DNA of 64,000 bases from Rhodopseudomonas sp. (GTDB lineage: Bacteria; Pseudomonadota; Alphaproteobacteria; Rhizobiales; Xanthobacteraceae), in assembly GCF_013377015.1 (NCBI RefSeq), contig NZ_JACABA010000001.1, positions 827,554 through 891,553 on the forward strand, given 5' to 3'. Below the pieces are notes generated by a model. The model searched no databases. It was not told the origin of the DNA and worked only from the letters and a program-made list of their open reading frames with translations. The translations under genes and the position numbers were made by a program. Shown piece after piece: positions 17,136 to 25,052 of this stretch. Position 1 is the stretch's first letter. The number at the start of each line of letters is the position of its first letter.

Positions 17136-17879
17136 TCAACCGATCGAACTGAACGCGGGGAACGTCTCGAGTAACCATCCGGCGATCTTCGGCATCACGC
17201 CAGTCAAAAACAGAACCCCGGTGAGCACAAGCGCCCCGCCCATCACCTTCTCGACAAGGTTCATATGCGCGCGCATCCGCGCCATTAGCTTGATGAACTT
17301 GCCGGAAAACAGCGCGGCCAGCATGAACGGCAAGCCGATCCCGAGCGAGTAGGCGCCGAGCAGCATCGCGCCCTGCACCGCAGATCCCTCGACCCCGGCG
17401 ACCAGCAGGATCGTCGCCAGCACCGGCCCGACACAGGGAGTCCAGCCGAACGCGAAAGCGAGGCCAACCACATAGGCGCCGAGATAACCGGCGCCGCGGC
17501 GCACGCTTTGGAACCGGGCTTCGCGAAACAACAGCCCGATCCGGAACACGCCGAGAAAGTGCAGCCCGAGAACGAGGATGACGACGCCGGCGATGATGGC
17601 GAGGGTATCGAAATGCGCGGTCACGGTCTTGCCGATCGCCGACGCCGAGGCGCCGAGCGCGACGAACACCGTGGAAAATCCGAGCACAAAGGCGAGCGAC
17701 GACGCCATCACGTGGGCGCTGACCACGCCCGCGGGCCGGTCGCGCCGCGCCGTCAGGTCGTCGAGGCTGACGCCGGCCAGAAAGCACAGATAGGGCGGCA
17801 CCAGCGGCAAGACGCAGGGCGACAAGAACGACAGCACCCCGGCGCCCAGTGCCCCGGCAAGCGAGATATTCGAGACCAC
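17136..17879 (-). CDS. soxV: SoxV, CcdA-type thiol-reductant transporter
   Basis: A 247-residue CcdA/DsbD-beta protein with about six membrane helices. The redox cysteines appear as SPCVLPLVPPYLCFLAG in helix 1 and WTPCVGPVLATI in helix 4. It carries electrons from cytoplasmic thioredoxin to periplasmic SoxW and SoxS, keeping the SoxY thiol active. The start is GTG at 17879. It is divergent from soxS with only 52 bases between, which contain a candidate operator. Confidence 0.92.
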   Translation of the reverse strand: MVSNISLAGALGAGVLSFLSPCVLPLVPPYLCFLAGVSLDDLTARRDRPAGVVSAHVMASSLAFVLGFSTVFVALGASASAIGKTVTAHFDTLAIIAGVVILVLGLHFLGVFRIGLLFREARFQSVRRGAGYLGAYVVGLAFAFGWTPCVGPVLATILLVAGVEGSAVQGAMLLGAYSLGIGLPFMLAALFSGKFIKLMARMRAHMNLVEKVMGGALVLTGVLFLTGVMPKIAGWLLETFPAFSSIG

Positions 17880-17900
17880 GGCGTTTCCGGCTCTGGCAGA

Positions 17901-17924
17901 TACATGCGAATTCGTCTATATGTA
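17901..17924. promoter_or_regulatory. Inverted repeat in soxV-soxS intergenic region
   Basis: The 24-bp site begins TACAT and ends ATGTA, with a central CGAATTCG palindrome. It covers nearly half of the 52-base divergent spacer, the position where SoxR is known to bind in Paracoccus-type clusters. Occupation here would affect both soxVW and soxS. Confidence 0.45.
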
Positions 17925-17931
17925 ACACACC

Positions 17932-18324
17932 ATGGCCAGAAGATTTCTGCAATCATCATTGCCCGGCTTGTTCCTGTTGATCGCGGCGCTGCTGTGCCCG
18001 ACGGTATCGCAGTCGGCTGAGCTGTTAATGTATGAGCGCGCCGGATGCGTCTGGTGCGCGCGCTGGGACCGCGATGTCGGACCGGTCTATGACAAGACCG
18101 ATGAAGCAAAGGTGCTTCCGCTACGGCGCATCAATCTCGACAAGCCGGCCACCGGCAGCGTCGAGCTCACAGCGCCGGTACACTTCACGCCGACTTTCGT
18201 GGTCTCCGACCACGGCCGCGAGATCGGACGCATCACCGGCTATATCAATGACGATGCATTCTGGGGATTGCTCGGCACGCTGTTGAGCAAGATCGAGCCC
18301 CGGCCCCAGCCCGACCACAGTTGA
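17932..18324 (+). CDS. soxS: SoxS, periplasmic thioredoxin-like protein
   Basis: A 130-residue exported thioredoxin-fold protein. It has a signal peptide (about 1-28), redox motif GCVWCARWDRDVGP, and cis-proline segment HFTPTFVV. In Paracoccus-type systems SoxS reactivates the SoxYZ carrier by reducing its thiol. It is followed 37 bases later by soxR on the same strand. The divergent soxV gene would supply its electrons. Confidence 0.88.
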   Translation: MARRFLQSSLPGLFLLIAALLCPTVSQSAELLMYERAGCVWCARWDRDVGPVYDKTDEAKVLPLRRINLDKPATGSVELTAPVHFTPTFVVSDHGREIGRITGYINDDAFWGLLGTLLSKIEPRPQPDHS

Positions 18325-18361
18325 GCGCGTTTCAACTCACCCTCGAACGGTACTGACCGCC

Positions 18362-18742
18362 ATGGCATCGATCCTAGAACCCGACATCGAGACCGAACTC
18401 CGGGACGGCGCGGAATATTCGCCCGAGCTCGACCTGCTGATGCGCCGGGCCCGCAAGGCCAGCAATTTCCTGAAGGCGCTGTCGCACGAAAACCGGCTGC
18501 TGCTGCTGTGCCTGCTGGCGGAACGGGAGCGCTCGGTGACCGAGCTGGAAAACATCCTGTCGCTGCGGCAGTCCGCGGTGTCGCAGCAACTGGCGCGGCT
18601 GCGCTACGACGGCATGGTCGATACCAGGCGCGACGGCAAGACCATCTACTATAGTCTCGCCAATGAGGACGTGCGCCGGGTGATCTCGGTCGTGTATGAT
18701 ATCTTCTGCGCTTCCGCGAGAACCGGCGACGCAAAGAAGTAA
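18362..18742 (+). CDS. soxR: SoxR, ArsR-family transcriptional repressor
   Basis: A 126-residue winged-helix dimer of the ArsR family: FLKALSHENRLLLLCLLAERERSVTELENILSLRQSAVSQQLARLRYDGMV carries the recognition helix, followed by the wing DTRRDGKTIYYSL. SoxR-type sensors use two cysteines that form a polysulfide bridge; the Cys in LLLLCLLAE and the Cys in DIFCASA match that arrangement. It probably represses the sox promoters until reactive sulfur is present. It is co-directional with soxS and the next YeeE gene. Confidence 0.9.
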   Translation: MASILEPDIETELRDGAEYSPELDLLMRRARKASNFLKALSHENRLLLLCLLAERERSVTELENILSLRQSAVSQQLARLRYDGMVDTRRDGKTIYYSLANEDVRRVISVVYDIFCASARTGDAKK

Positions 18743-18818
18743 TCCTGCCCGCGCGGCAGACGACGACAGGGCCGCGCAAACAAGCGGCAAGACCCTGCGG
18801 CGAGTTCGAGGGAATGCC

Positions 18819-19928
18819 ATGCAGAACGCCTCTGCCTGGCTGCTCGCCCTGGCCGGCATCGGCATCGGGGCGGCGGCAGGCTTCTTCGTCCGTCGTGCCA
18901 GGCTGTGTTCGTTCGGCGCGATCGAAGACGCGCTGATTGGCGGCGATACCCGCCGCCTGCGGATTTTCGGGCTGGCGCTCGGGATCGCGATCCTCGGCAC
19001 CCAGGCGCTGGTGATCGGCGGCCTGCTCGATCCCGAACAGACCAGCTACACCGCGCCGGCCATTCCGCTGCTGTCGATCGCGATCGGCAGCCTGATGTTT
19101 GGCATCGGCATGGCGATGGTCGGCACCTGTGGCTTCGGCTCGCTGGTGCGGCTCGGTTCCGGCGATCTGCGCAGCCTGGTGGTGATTCTGGTGCTCGGCG
19201 GCGCCGCCTACGCGACGCTGCGCGGGGTGTTTTCCGGCTTCCGCATCACCGTGCTGGAAAGCGCTGCGCTCGCGATGCCGGACGGCGTTCGCGCCGACCT
19301 CGCCTCAGTCCTGCAACACGCCTCCGGAGTTGATCTGCGCGGCGCGATCGCCGCGATCGCCGGCGTCGGCCTGTGCGCGGCGGCGTTGGGCGACCGGCGG
19401 CTGCGGCGCGCGCCGCGGCTGCTGTCGGCCGGCATCGCGCTCGGACTGCTGATTGTCGCGGGCTGGGTCGTAACCTCGTGGCTCGCCGACGAATTCGCCG
19501 GCCCGGCGCGCCCGCAAAGCCTGACCTTCGTGTCGACCATCGGCAAGGCGCTCTATGCCGGGCTGCTGAGTGCGGCGAACTTCGCCGATTTCGGCGTCGG
19601 CACGGTGTTCGGCGTGGTCGCCGGATCATGGCTCGCGGCGCAGCACGCGGCCGAATTGCGCTGGGAAGCGTTCGACGACGACCACGAGATGCGGCGTCAC
19701 CTCGGCGGCGCGGTGCTGATGGGCATCGGCGGCATTCTGACCGGCGGCTGCACCATCGGTCAGGGCATCACCGCCGGCTCGCTGCTGGCGCTGTCGTGGC
19801 CACTGGCGGCCGGCGGCATGATCCTCGGCGCACGATTGGGGATCGCGGTACTGGTCGACGGCTCGCCCGCCGACCTGCTGCATCGCGGCTGGATCAGCCT
19901 GCGCGGCGGCAATCAGCCGTCGGAATAG
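18819..19928 (+). CDS. YeeE/YedE family sulfur-compound transporter
   Basis: A 369-residue polytopic inner-membrane protein with the family's cysteine signatures: RRARLCSFGAIEDAL near the start, GTCGFGSLVRLGSGDLRSLVV in the middle and GGCTIGQGITAGSLLALS near the end. These match TsuA-like proteins that pass thiosulfate. The frame opens at 18696 but similarity begins at the ATG at 18819. It follows soxR by 76 bases on the same strand and may be in the same SoxR-controlled unit. Confidence 0.88.
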   Translation: MQNASAWLLALAGIGIGAAAGFFVRRARLCSFGAIEDALIGGDTRRLRIFGLALGIAILGTQALVIGGLLDPEQTSYTAPAIPLLSIAIGSLMFGIGMAMVGTCGFGSLVRLGSGDLRSLVVILVLGGAAYATLRGVFSGFRITVLESAALAMPDGVRADLASVLQHASGVDLRGAIAAIAGVGLCAAALGDRRLRRAPRLLSAGIALGLLIVAGWVVTSWLADEFAGPARPQSLTFVSTIGKALYAGLLSAANFADFGVGTVFGVVAGSWLAAQHAAELRWEAFDDDHEMRRHLGGAVLMGIGGILTGGCTIGQGITAGSLLALSWPLAAGGMILGARLGIAVLVDGSPADLLHRGWISLRGGNQPSE

Positions 19929-19966
19929 GGTTGGCTGAATAGTCAGAGAATGAGGCGCTCAACGTC

Positions 19967-20049
19967 GTCATTGCGAGTAGCGAAGCGACGAAGCAATCCA
20001 GCAGCGTCGTGCCGGAAGCTCTGGATTGCTTCGCTTCGCTCGCAATGAC
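19967..20049. repeat. Dispersed palindromic repeat, family B copy 2
   Basis: An 83-bp element from GTCATTGCGAGTAGCGAAGC to its inverse ending GCAATGAC. It lies between the convergent YeeE gene and the DsrE-like gene and is related to the copy at 15789-15868. It is a likely bidirectional terminator. Confidence 0.85.
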
Positions 20050-20060
20050 GAAGGCTGGGC

Positions 20061-20513
20061 TTACGGCTTCAGGTAGCTCCAGCCCTGTTCCTGCAGCTCC
20101 ATCAGCCGCACCGCGCCGGACGGCACGACTTCGGCCTCCGAGACGATACTGATCGCCTTGCCTTCGCGCTTCTCCATGCCTTCCTTGGTATTGCCGCAGG
20201 CGGAGAACTTGATGCTGGAGGGAAAGCTGGCCTGCGCGATCTGTTTGATGCGGTCCTGCACCGGCGAGGTGTCGGCGCGCAGCATGTGCAGGCCGGGGCC
20301 ATAGGTCACGATCTCGACCTGAACCTCTTCGCCCTTGGCCTTGTACTGCTCCATAATGTTGGTGGCGTTGTTCAGCGCCAGATTCATCACCGCCGGGTCG
20401 TTCTGATCGACCTGGATCGCGACGCGATGCTGTTTGGCGTCGGCCGCGAGGCCCGGCATCGCGGTCGCTGCCAGCAGCAACGTACTCGCAATCGCACAGA
20501 ACCATGATTTCAT
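20061..20513 (-). CDS. Exported DsrE-like protein
   Basis: A 150-residue protein with a signal peptide (1-24, ending PGLAADA) and a DsrE/F-like domain: VAIQVDQNDPAVMNLALNNATNIMEQY, then YGPGLHMLRAD, and a single conserved-position Cys in IKFSACGNT. Cytoplasmic DsrE-type proteins carry sulfur on that Cys; this exported version may do so in the periplasm. The ATG at 20513 follows GGGAGG. Next to YeeE transporters and sox genes, it is plausibly a periplasmic sulfur carrier, but that is inference. Confidence 0.8.
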   Translation of the reverse strand: MKSWFCAIASTLLLAATAMPGLAADAKQHRVAIQVDQNDPAVMNLALNNATNIMEQYKAKGEEVQVEIVTYGPGLHMLRADTSPVQDRIKQIAQASFPSSIKFSACGNTKEGMEKREGKAISIVSEAEVVPSGAVRLMELQEQGWSYLKP

Positions 20514-20610
20514 CGCAAGCCTCCCGGATGTTGTTTGACGCAGCGTAGCCGCCAGCGCAGCGCGAGTCACCCGCGCGTTGCGCCGCTCGCCAACTGTGGT
20601 CTGAAGCGGC

Positions 20611-21666
20611 CTATCGCGCGGCCAGCGCCGGCATCGCCACGCGGCCGCGAAGGCCGAGCGCGGCGCCGGACAGAATCCCCGCAACCGCGATAAACGACGG
20701 GATCGCCAGCGTCGACAGTCCGGTGAGGCCCTGGCCGACCGAACAGCCATAGGCCATCGCGCCGCCAGCTCCCATCAGCGCTGCGCCGAGGATCGAGCGC
20801 GACATCTGGCTGGCCGAGCTGTAGCCCTCGACCTGGAAGCGCCCGGTCAGCAGCGCGGTGGCGATGCTGCCGGTCAACACGCCGAGCACCACCGCGATGC
20901 CGAAATTCAGCGACAGCCCGGTCGACAGCATGACGTATTGCAGGGTGTCGGCGATCGGCGAGATGAAGGTCAGCGAGGTCACCGGAATCGGATTGAATTC
21001 GTCGACGCCGAGCCAGCCGGTGCTCAACCAGCCGGCAGTGACTAGCAGGCCGACCGCGACGCCAGCGGCGATCTGGCCAGTGCTGCGGCGAAACGAGCGG
21101 TCCGAAAATGCGAACAGCAGCAGTGCGCCGCTGGCGGTCAGCGTCGCGGCGATGCGGGCGAGTTCGTCGCCGATCCCGATCGAACTCAACAGCGCCGGGA
21201 CCGAAACCGAAGCCGGCGTGACTTGGGTCCATTGCATGATCGCCAGCCGCGCCGGCGCCAGCAATCCCTTCAGCGTCATCTGCGCCGCGACGCCGATGAT
21301 CACCAGCACCACCAGCGAGCGCAGATTGCCCTTGCCGAGCAGCACCAGCGCGCGCGACGCGCAGCCATTCGCCAGTACCATGCCGATGCCGAACAGCAAT
21401 CCGCCGGCAAAAATCAGCGGCGCCGAGAACGACGGCAGCAGATACAGCGACTTGCCGATCTCGACGAGGCCGAAACCCGCCAGCAATTGCGCGCCGGCGA
21501 TCGCAACCGCCAGGGCCACTGCGTAGCTACGAATCTTGCTGCCGTCATCGGCATTCCACCACTCGCGCAGGCCGCTCATCAGGCAGAAGCCGCTGAGCAG
21601 GCCGACCACGCCGAGCGCGGCGCCGATGGCAAATCCCAGGAGAACCGGAGTTTCGGGCAGCGCCAT
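20611..21666 (-). CDS. YeeE/YedE family sulfur-compound transporter
   Basis: A 351-residue polytopic membrane protein with cysteine signatures GLLSGFCLMSGLREWW, NGCASRALVLLGKGNLRSLVV and YGCSVGQGLTGLSTLA. I chose the ATG at 21666; the longer frame up to 21921 lacks similarity. It is followed by the DsrE-like gene 97 bases later on the same strand and is divergent from pmpA. It is probably another thiosulfate or sulfur-compound importer. Confidence 0.87.
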   Translation of the reverse strand: MALPETPVLLGFAIGAALGVVGLLSGFCLMSGLREWWNADDGSKIRSYAVALAVAIAGAQLLAGFGLVEIGKSLYLLPSFSAPLIFAGGLLFGIGMVLANGCASRALVLLGKGNLRSLVVLVIIGVAAQMTLKGLLAPARLAIMQWTQVTPASVSVPALLSSIGIGDELARIAATLTASGALLLFAFSDRSFRRSTGQIAAGVAVGLLVTAGWLSTGWLGVDEFNPIPVTSLTFISPIADTLQYVMLSTGLSLNFGIAVVLGVLTGSIATALLTGRFQVEGYSSASQMSRSILGAALMGAGGAMAYGCSVGQGLTGLSTLAIPSFIAVAGILSGAALGLRGRVAMPALAAR

Positions 21667-21918
21667 GGTGCAAATCCTCGGGGACACGGCTGACAACGTC
21701 AGCGGATCTGACCGAGAGATACGTGCGACCCCGCGCGAGGTAAATAAGGCCCGGAAATTAAGGAGAAAGCCGCTGTCGCGCGGCTGCGGCGAAGTCGAAT
21801 TTGCTGCGACGGAACGGATTTCGGCAAGAAATCCCTCGTCGCCGGAGCGCAAAAACGGGCTGCCCGCCGCGCGCTCAGGTTGATCTAGATCAAGCCCAGG
21901 TCCGGACTGCCCATCTAT

Positions 21919-21938
21919 CATTTATATATATTCAAATG
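21919..21938. promoter_or_regulatory. AT-rich inverted repeat before pmpA, candidate SoxR site
   Basis: CATTTATATATATTCAAATG is an imperfect palindrome (8 of 10 positions symmetric) that ends 15 bases before the pmpA start, in a 287-bp divergent region otherwise without recognised features. Its size and AT core fit an ArsR-family operator, which would place the pmpAB-ccoG genes under SoxR-like control. Confidence 0.45.
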
Positions 21939-21953
21939 TTTGCGAGGTAAGAT

Positions 21954-22475
21954 ATGCCGTCGCTATCCGATAAGGCCTGGTCGCCCTACGTGGCCGGCGT
22001 GCTGATTGGCCTATTGCAGATTCCGGCCTTCCTGATCATCCAGACCGCGCTGGGCGCGTCGTCGTCCTTTGTCACGGTCGGCGACGCGGTCGCGAGCCTG
22101 CTCGATCCATCGCTGCTGCAGATCGACTATGCCGCCAAGCATGTCGACGCCACCGCCAAGAACCTGTGGCAGGTCGCGCTGGTGGTCGGCGTCGGCATCG
22201 GCGCCTTCATTTCGATGAAGATGTCCGGCGCGCGCCGGCAGCCGATCTCGCCGATCTGGAGCCGCGCGCTCGGCTCCTCGTCGTCCGCATTGCGGTATGC
22301 GGTCGCCTTCGTCGCCGGCTTCCTGATGCTGTTCGGCGCGCGGATCGCCGATGGCTGCACCAGCGGCCACGGCCTCTCCGGCATGGCGCAATTGTCGGTC
22401 GGCTCGACCGTGGCGGTGGCCGCGATGTTCGCCGGAGGCATCGTCACCGCCATGCTTCTGCTGCGTCGAATTTAA
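21954..22475 (+). CDS. pmpA: YeeE/YedE half-transporter, PmpA-like
   Basis: A 173-residue membrane protein with about four helices, equal to one half of a YeeE protein. The cysteine motif DGCTSGHGLSGMAQLS sits before the last helix, and FISMKMSGARR lies between helices. The next gene encodes the matching other half, an arrangement found for PmpA/PmpB proteins near sulfur-responsive regulators. The protein probably works as a pair with PmpB. GCGAGG lies ahead of the start. Confidence 0.82.
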   Translation: MPSLSDKAWSPYVAGVLIGLLQIPAFLIIQTALGASSSFVTVGDAVASLLDPSLLQIDYAAKHVDATAKNLWQVALVVGVGIGAFISMKMSGARRQPISPIWSRALGSSSSALRYAVAFVAGFLMLFGARIADGCTSGHGLSGMAQLSVGSTVAVAAMFAGGIVTAMLLLRRI

Positions 22476-22490
22476 TCGGGAGATACGATC

Positions 22491-23108
22491 ATGATGGGTT
22501 CAATCGCCATGGCCATTGCCGTCGGGTTGCTGATGGGAATCGTGTTCGGCTTCGCGCTAGAGAAATCCCGGGTGTTCGAGCCCGGCATGATCGTCGGCCA
22601 GATGCAGATGCGCAATTTCATCATGCTGAAGGTGTTTCTGACCGCGGTGGCGACCGGCGCGGTGGTACTCGCCGCGCTGAACGGCTTCGGCTTCGTCAAG
22701 TTGCAGCCGAAGGCCGCGCTCTATGCTGCCGATGTGGTCGGCGGGCTGCTGCTCGGTGCCGGCATCGCGCTGGCGGGCGCCTGTCCCGGCACCACGCTGG
22801 CGCAGATCGGCGTCGGCTATCGCGACGCGATCTTTACCCTGATCGGCGGACTCTGCGGTGCGGTGGCGTTTTCCTACGCGCAGCCGTGGCTCGCAAAGAC
22901 GCTGATCGGTAGTGGTCCGAAGTTGATCTTCACCGACCTGATCGGCATCCCGTACTGGCAGGGCGCCATCGGCCTGGCGGCGATTCTGGTCGTCGTGCTC
23001 GCGCTGATGGAGCGGGCGCGGTCATGGCGCAAGGATCTCGGCGCGAATGTCGACGGGGACACCCCGTCGGCGTCGCAATTCAAGGGTCGGATGGTTCCAG
23101 CGGAATAG
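22491..23108 (+). CDS. pmpB: YeeE/YedE half-transporter, PmpB-like
   Basis: A 205-residue membrane protein with about five helices and the second-half YeeE cysteine motif ALAGACPGTTLAQIGVGYRDA. FGFALEKSRVFEPGMIVGQM, near the start, is also typical. It begins 15 bases after pmpA. The C-terminal 35 residues are hydrophilic and cytoplasmic. With PmpA it would form a complete channel for a sulfur compound. Confidence 0.82.
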   Translation: MMGSIAMAIAVGLLMGIVFGFALEKSRVFEPGMIVGQMQMRNFIMLKVFLTAVATGAVVLAALNGFGFVKLQPKAALYAADVVGGLLLGAGIALAGACPGTTLAQIGVGYRDAIFTLIGGLCGAVAFSYAQPWLAKTLIGSGPKLIFTDLIGIPYWQGAIGLAAILVVVLALMERARSWRKDLGANVDGDTPSASQFKGRMVPAE

Positions 23109-23153
23109 CAGCCGGCTGGCCCGCGCGGCAAGAGAAGTGTAAAGGAAGAAGCT

Positions 23154-23354
23154 ATGTTGAAAGTTGCCGTTCTGGTGTGGATCGTTCTCGGCGCCTCGCT
23201 TGCGGGCGCCGCCATGATCGCCGTTCTCGCCGTCCCGGACCTCGCCGCCGATGCGATGCGTCTGGTGCCCCGCGCGGTGATCTGCGGGTTCGTGGTCGCG
23301 ATCCCGCTGTCGTTTCTGATCGCCAGGAAGATCGCCCGCCCGTCCGTCGGATAG
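23154..23354 (+). CDS. Small two-helix membrane protein
   Basis: A 66-residue protein with two predicted membrane helices (about 4-28 and 39-58) and a short basic end (ARKIARPSVG). It has no cysteine or histidine. It lies 45 bases after pmpB and 24 before the ccoG-like gene on the same strand, so it is likely co-transcribed with both. GGAAGAAGC precedes the ATG. I do not recognise the family. Confidence 0.65.
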   Translation: MLKVAVLVWIVLGASLAGAAMIAVLAVPDLAADAMRLVPRAVICGFVVAIPLSFLIARKIARPSVG

Positions 23355-23378
23355 TTCCCAGAGCAGCGTCGTCACCCA

Positions 23379-24827
23379 ATGAAAGAAACAAATATCGAGG
23401 GGCCGCTCTACGCCCCTCGAACCAAGGTCTATCCGCAGGCCGTCCATGGCCGGTTCCGGCGGATCAAATGGACGCTGCTGATCGTCACGCTGTCGATCTA
23501 CTACCTGCTGCCGTTCGTGCGCTGGGATCGCGGGCCGGGACTGCCGGGCCAGGCGGTGCTGCTGGATCTGCCGCACCGCCGGTTCTATTTCTTCTTCATC
23601 GAGCTGTGGCCGCAGGAGGTCTATTACTTCACCGGCCTGTTGATCATTGCCGCGATGGTGCTGTTTCTGATGAACGCGCTGGCCGGCCGGATCTGGTGCG
23701 GCTATCTGTGCCCGCAGACGGTGTGGACCGATCTGTTCTACGCGGTCGAACGCTGGGTCGAGGGCGACCGCCGCGAGCGCATGCTGAAGGACAAGCAGGG
23801 CCTCACCTTCACCCACGTCCGCCAGATCGTCACCAAGAACGTGCTGTGGATCCTGATCGCATGGTGGACCGGCGGCGCCTGGGTGCTGTACTTCGCCGAT
23901 GCGCCAACTCTGGTCAAGGAACTGCTCACCTTCCAGGCGCCGATGGTCGCCTATGTGTGGATCGGCATCCTGACCGCCACCACCTATCTGTTCGCCGGCC
24001 ACGCCCGCGAGCAGGTCTGCATCTATATGTGCCCTTGGCCGCGGATTCAGGCCGCGCTCACCGACGAGTGGGCGCTCAACGTCACCTATCGCAAGGACCG
24101 CGGCGAACCGCGGATGTCGGTCAAGAAGGCCGAGCAGCTACGCCAGCATGACCAGGCCGCCGGCGACTGCATCGATTGTCATCAGTGCATCAATGTCTGC
24201 CCGACCGGCGTTGACATTCGTGACGGCATTCAGCTCGGCTGCATCCAGTGCGGCTTGTGTATCGACGCTTGCGACAGCGTGATGCAGCAGGTCGGCCGCC
24301 CGGCCGGGCTGATCGCCTACGACACCGATATCAACGCCGAGCGCCGGCTGGCCGGCAAGCCGCCGGTGTTTCGCCCGATCCGGGCGCGCACGCTGCTCTA
24401 TGCCGCGGTGATCGCGATCGCCGGATCAATCATGATCTACGCGCTGGCGACGCGAAGCGCGATCGGCATCAACGTGCTGCACGAGCGCAATCCGCTGTTC
24501 GTGACGCTGTCCGACGGCGGCGTTCGCAACGACTACACCTTGCGGCTTCTCAACAAGAGCGACATTGCCCGCTCGTTCGAGATCGGGGTGACCGGGCTTC
24601 CGGGCGCGCATGTGCAGGCCGCCGGCATCCCGCAACGCGAGTCCGGCCAACTGACGATCGAGGTCGGGCAGGATCAGACCAGGGAGGTCCGGATCTCGGT
24701 GCTGGTGCCGGGCACCATGGTTCCCGCGGCGCCCACCGACATCACGATCCAGGCCAAGGATCTGGCGACCGGACAGATCGCGAGCGAGAAGGACCACTTC
24801 GTGCCGCCGGCGCGCAGCGGTCAGTGA
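23379..24827 (+). CDS. CcoG/FixG/RdxA-like membrane ferredoxin
   Basis: A 482-residue inner-membrane protein with about five helices in the first half and a ferredoxin domain (about 250-310). Cysteine motifs include CGYLCPQTVW, CIDCHQCINVCP and CIQCGLCIDACD, enough for two [4Fe-4S] clusters, and CIYMCPWPR. A C-terminal FixG immunoglobulin-like domain follows from about 365. Classical CcoG serves copper delivery during cbb3 oxidase assembly and is encoded with ccoNOQP or ccoHIS. None of those genes is here; instead it follows pmpAB and a small membrane protein. It may supply electrons to a periplasmic sulfur process. Confidence 0.9.
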   Translation: MKETNIEGPLYAPRTKVYPQAVHGRFRRIKWTLLIVTLSIYYLLPFVRWDRGPGLPGQAVLLDLPHRRFYFFFIELWPQEVYYFTGLLIIAAMVLFLMNALAGRIWCGYLCPQTVWTDLFYAVERWVEGDRRERMLKDKQGLTFTHVRQIVTKNVLWILIAWWTGGAWVLYFADAPTLVKELLTFQAPMVAYVWIGILTATTYLFAGHAREQVCIYMCPWPRIQAALTDEWALNVTYRKDRGEPRMSVKKAEQLRQHDQAAGDCIDCHQCINVCPTGVDIRDGIQLGCIQCGLCIDACDSVMQQVGRPAGLIAYDTDINAERRLAGKPPVFRPIRARTLLYAAVIAIAGSIMIYALATRSAIGINVLHERNPLFVTLSDGGVRNDYTLRLLNKSDIARSFEIGVTGLPGAHVQAAGIPQRESGQLTIEVGQDQTREVRISVLVPGTMVPAAPTDITIQAKDLATGQIASEKDHFVPPARSGQ

Positions 24828-25052
24828 GCGCGGCGGCCGCGCCGCACAACGCGCGACTCCCGCAACCCCGGCGGGTCGGGCAAAGTCCGACACAACCGGG
24901 GCAGCATCCGGCAGGCGATGCGGCGCGCCGCGCCGCTCGCCCGCACAAGAAATTGCCACGCCTGATGCAAAATTGAAAATAGCTCGCCTGCCGGCTTTGG
25001 CGTATCGTTCAGTTCCGACGAGTTGAACGCCGAGTATCGGTCAGGAGAAGTC

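Noticed and set aside
24875-24891. GTCGG/CCGAC hairpin after the ccoG-like gene
   Set aside because: Only five base pairs and no U-tract, so it is not called as a terminator.
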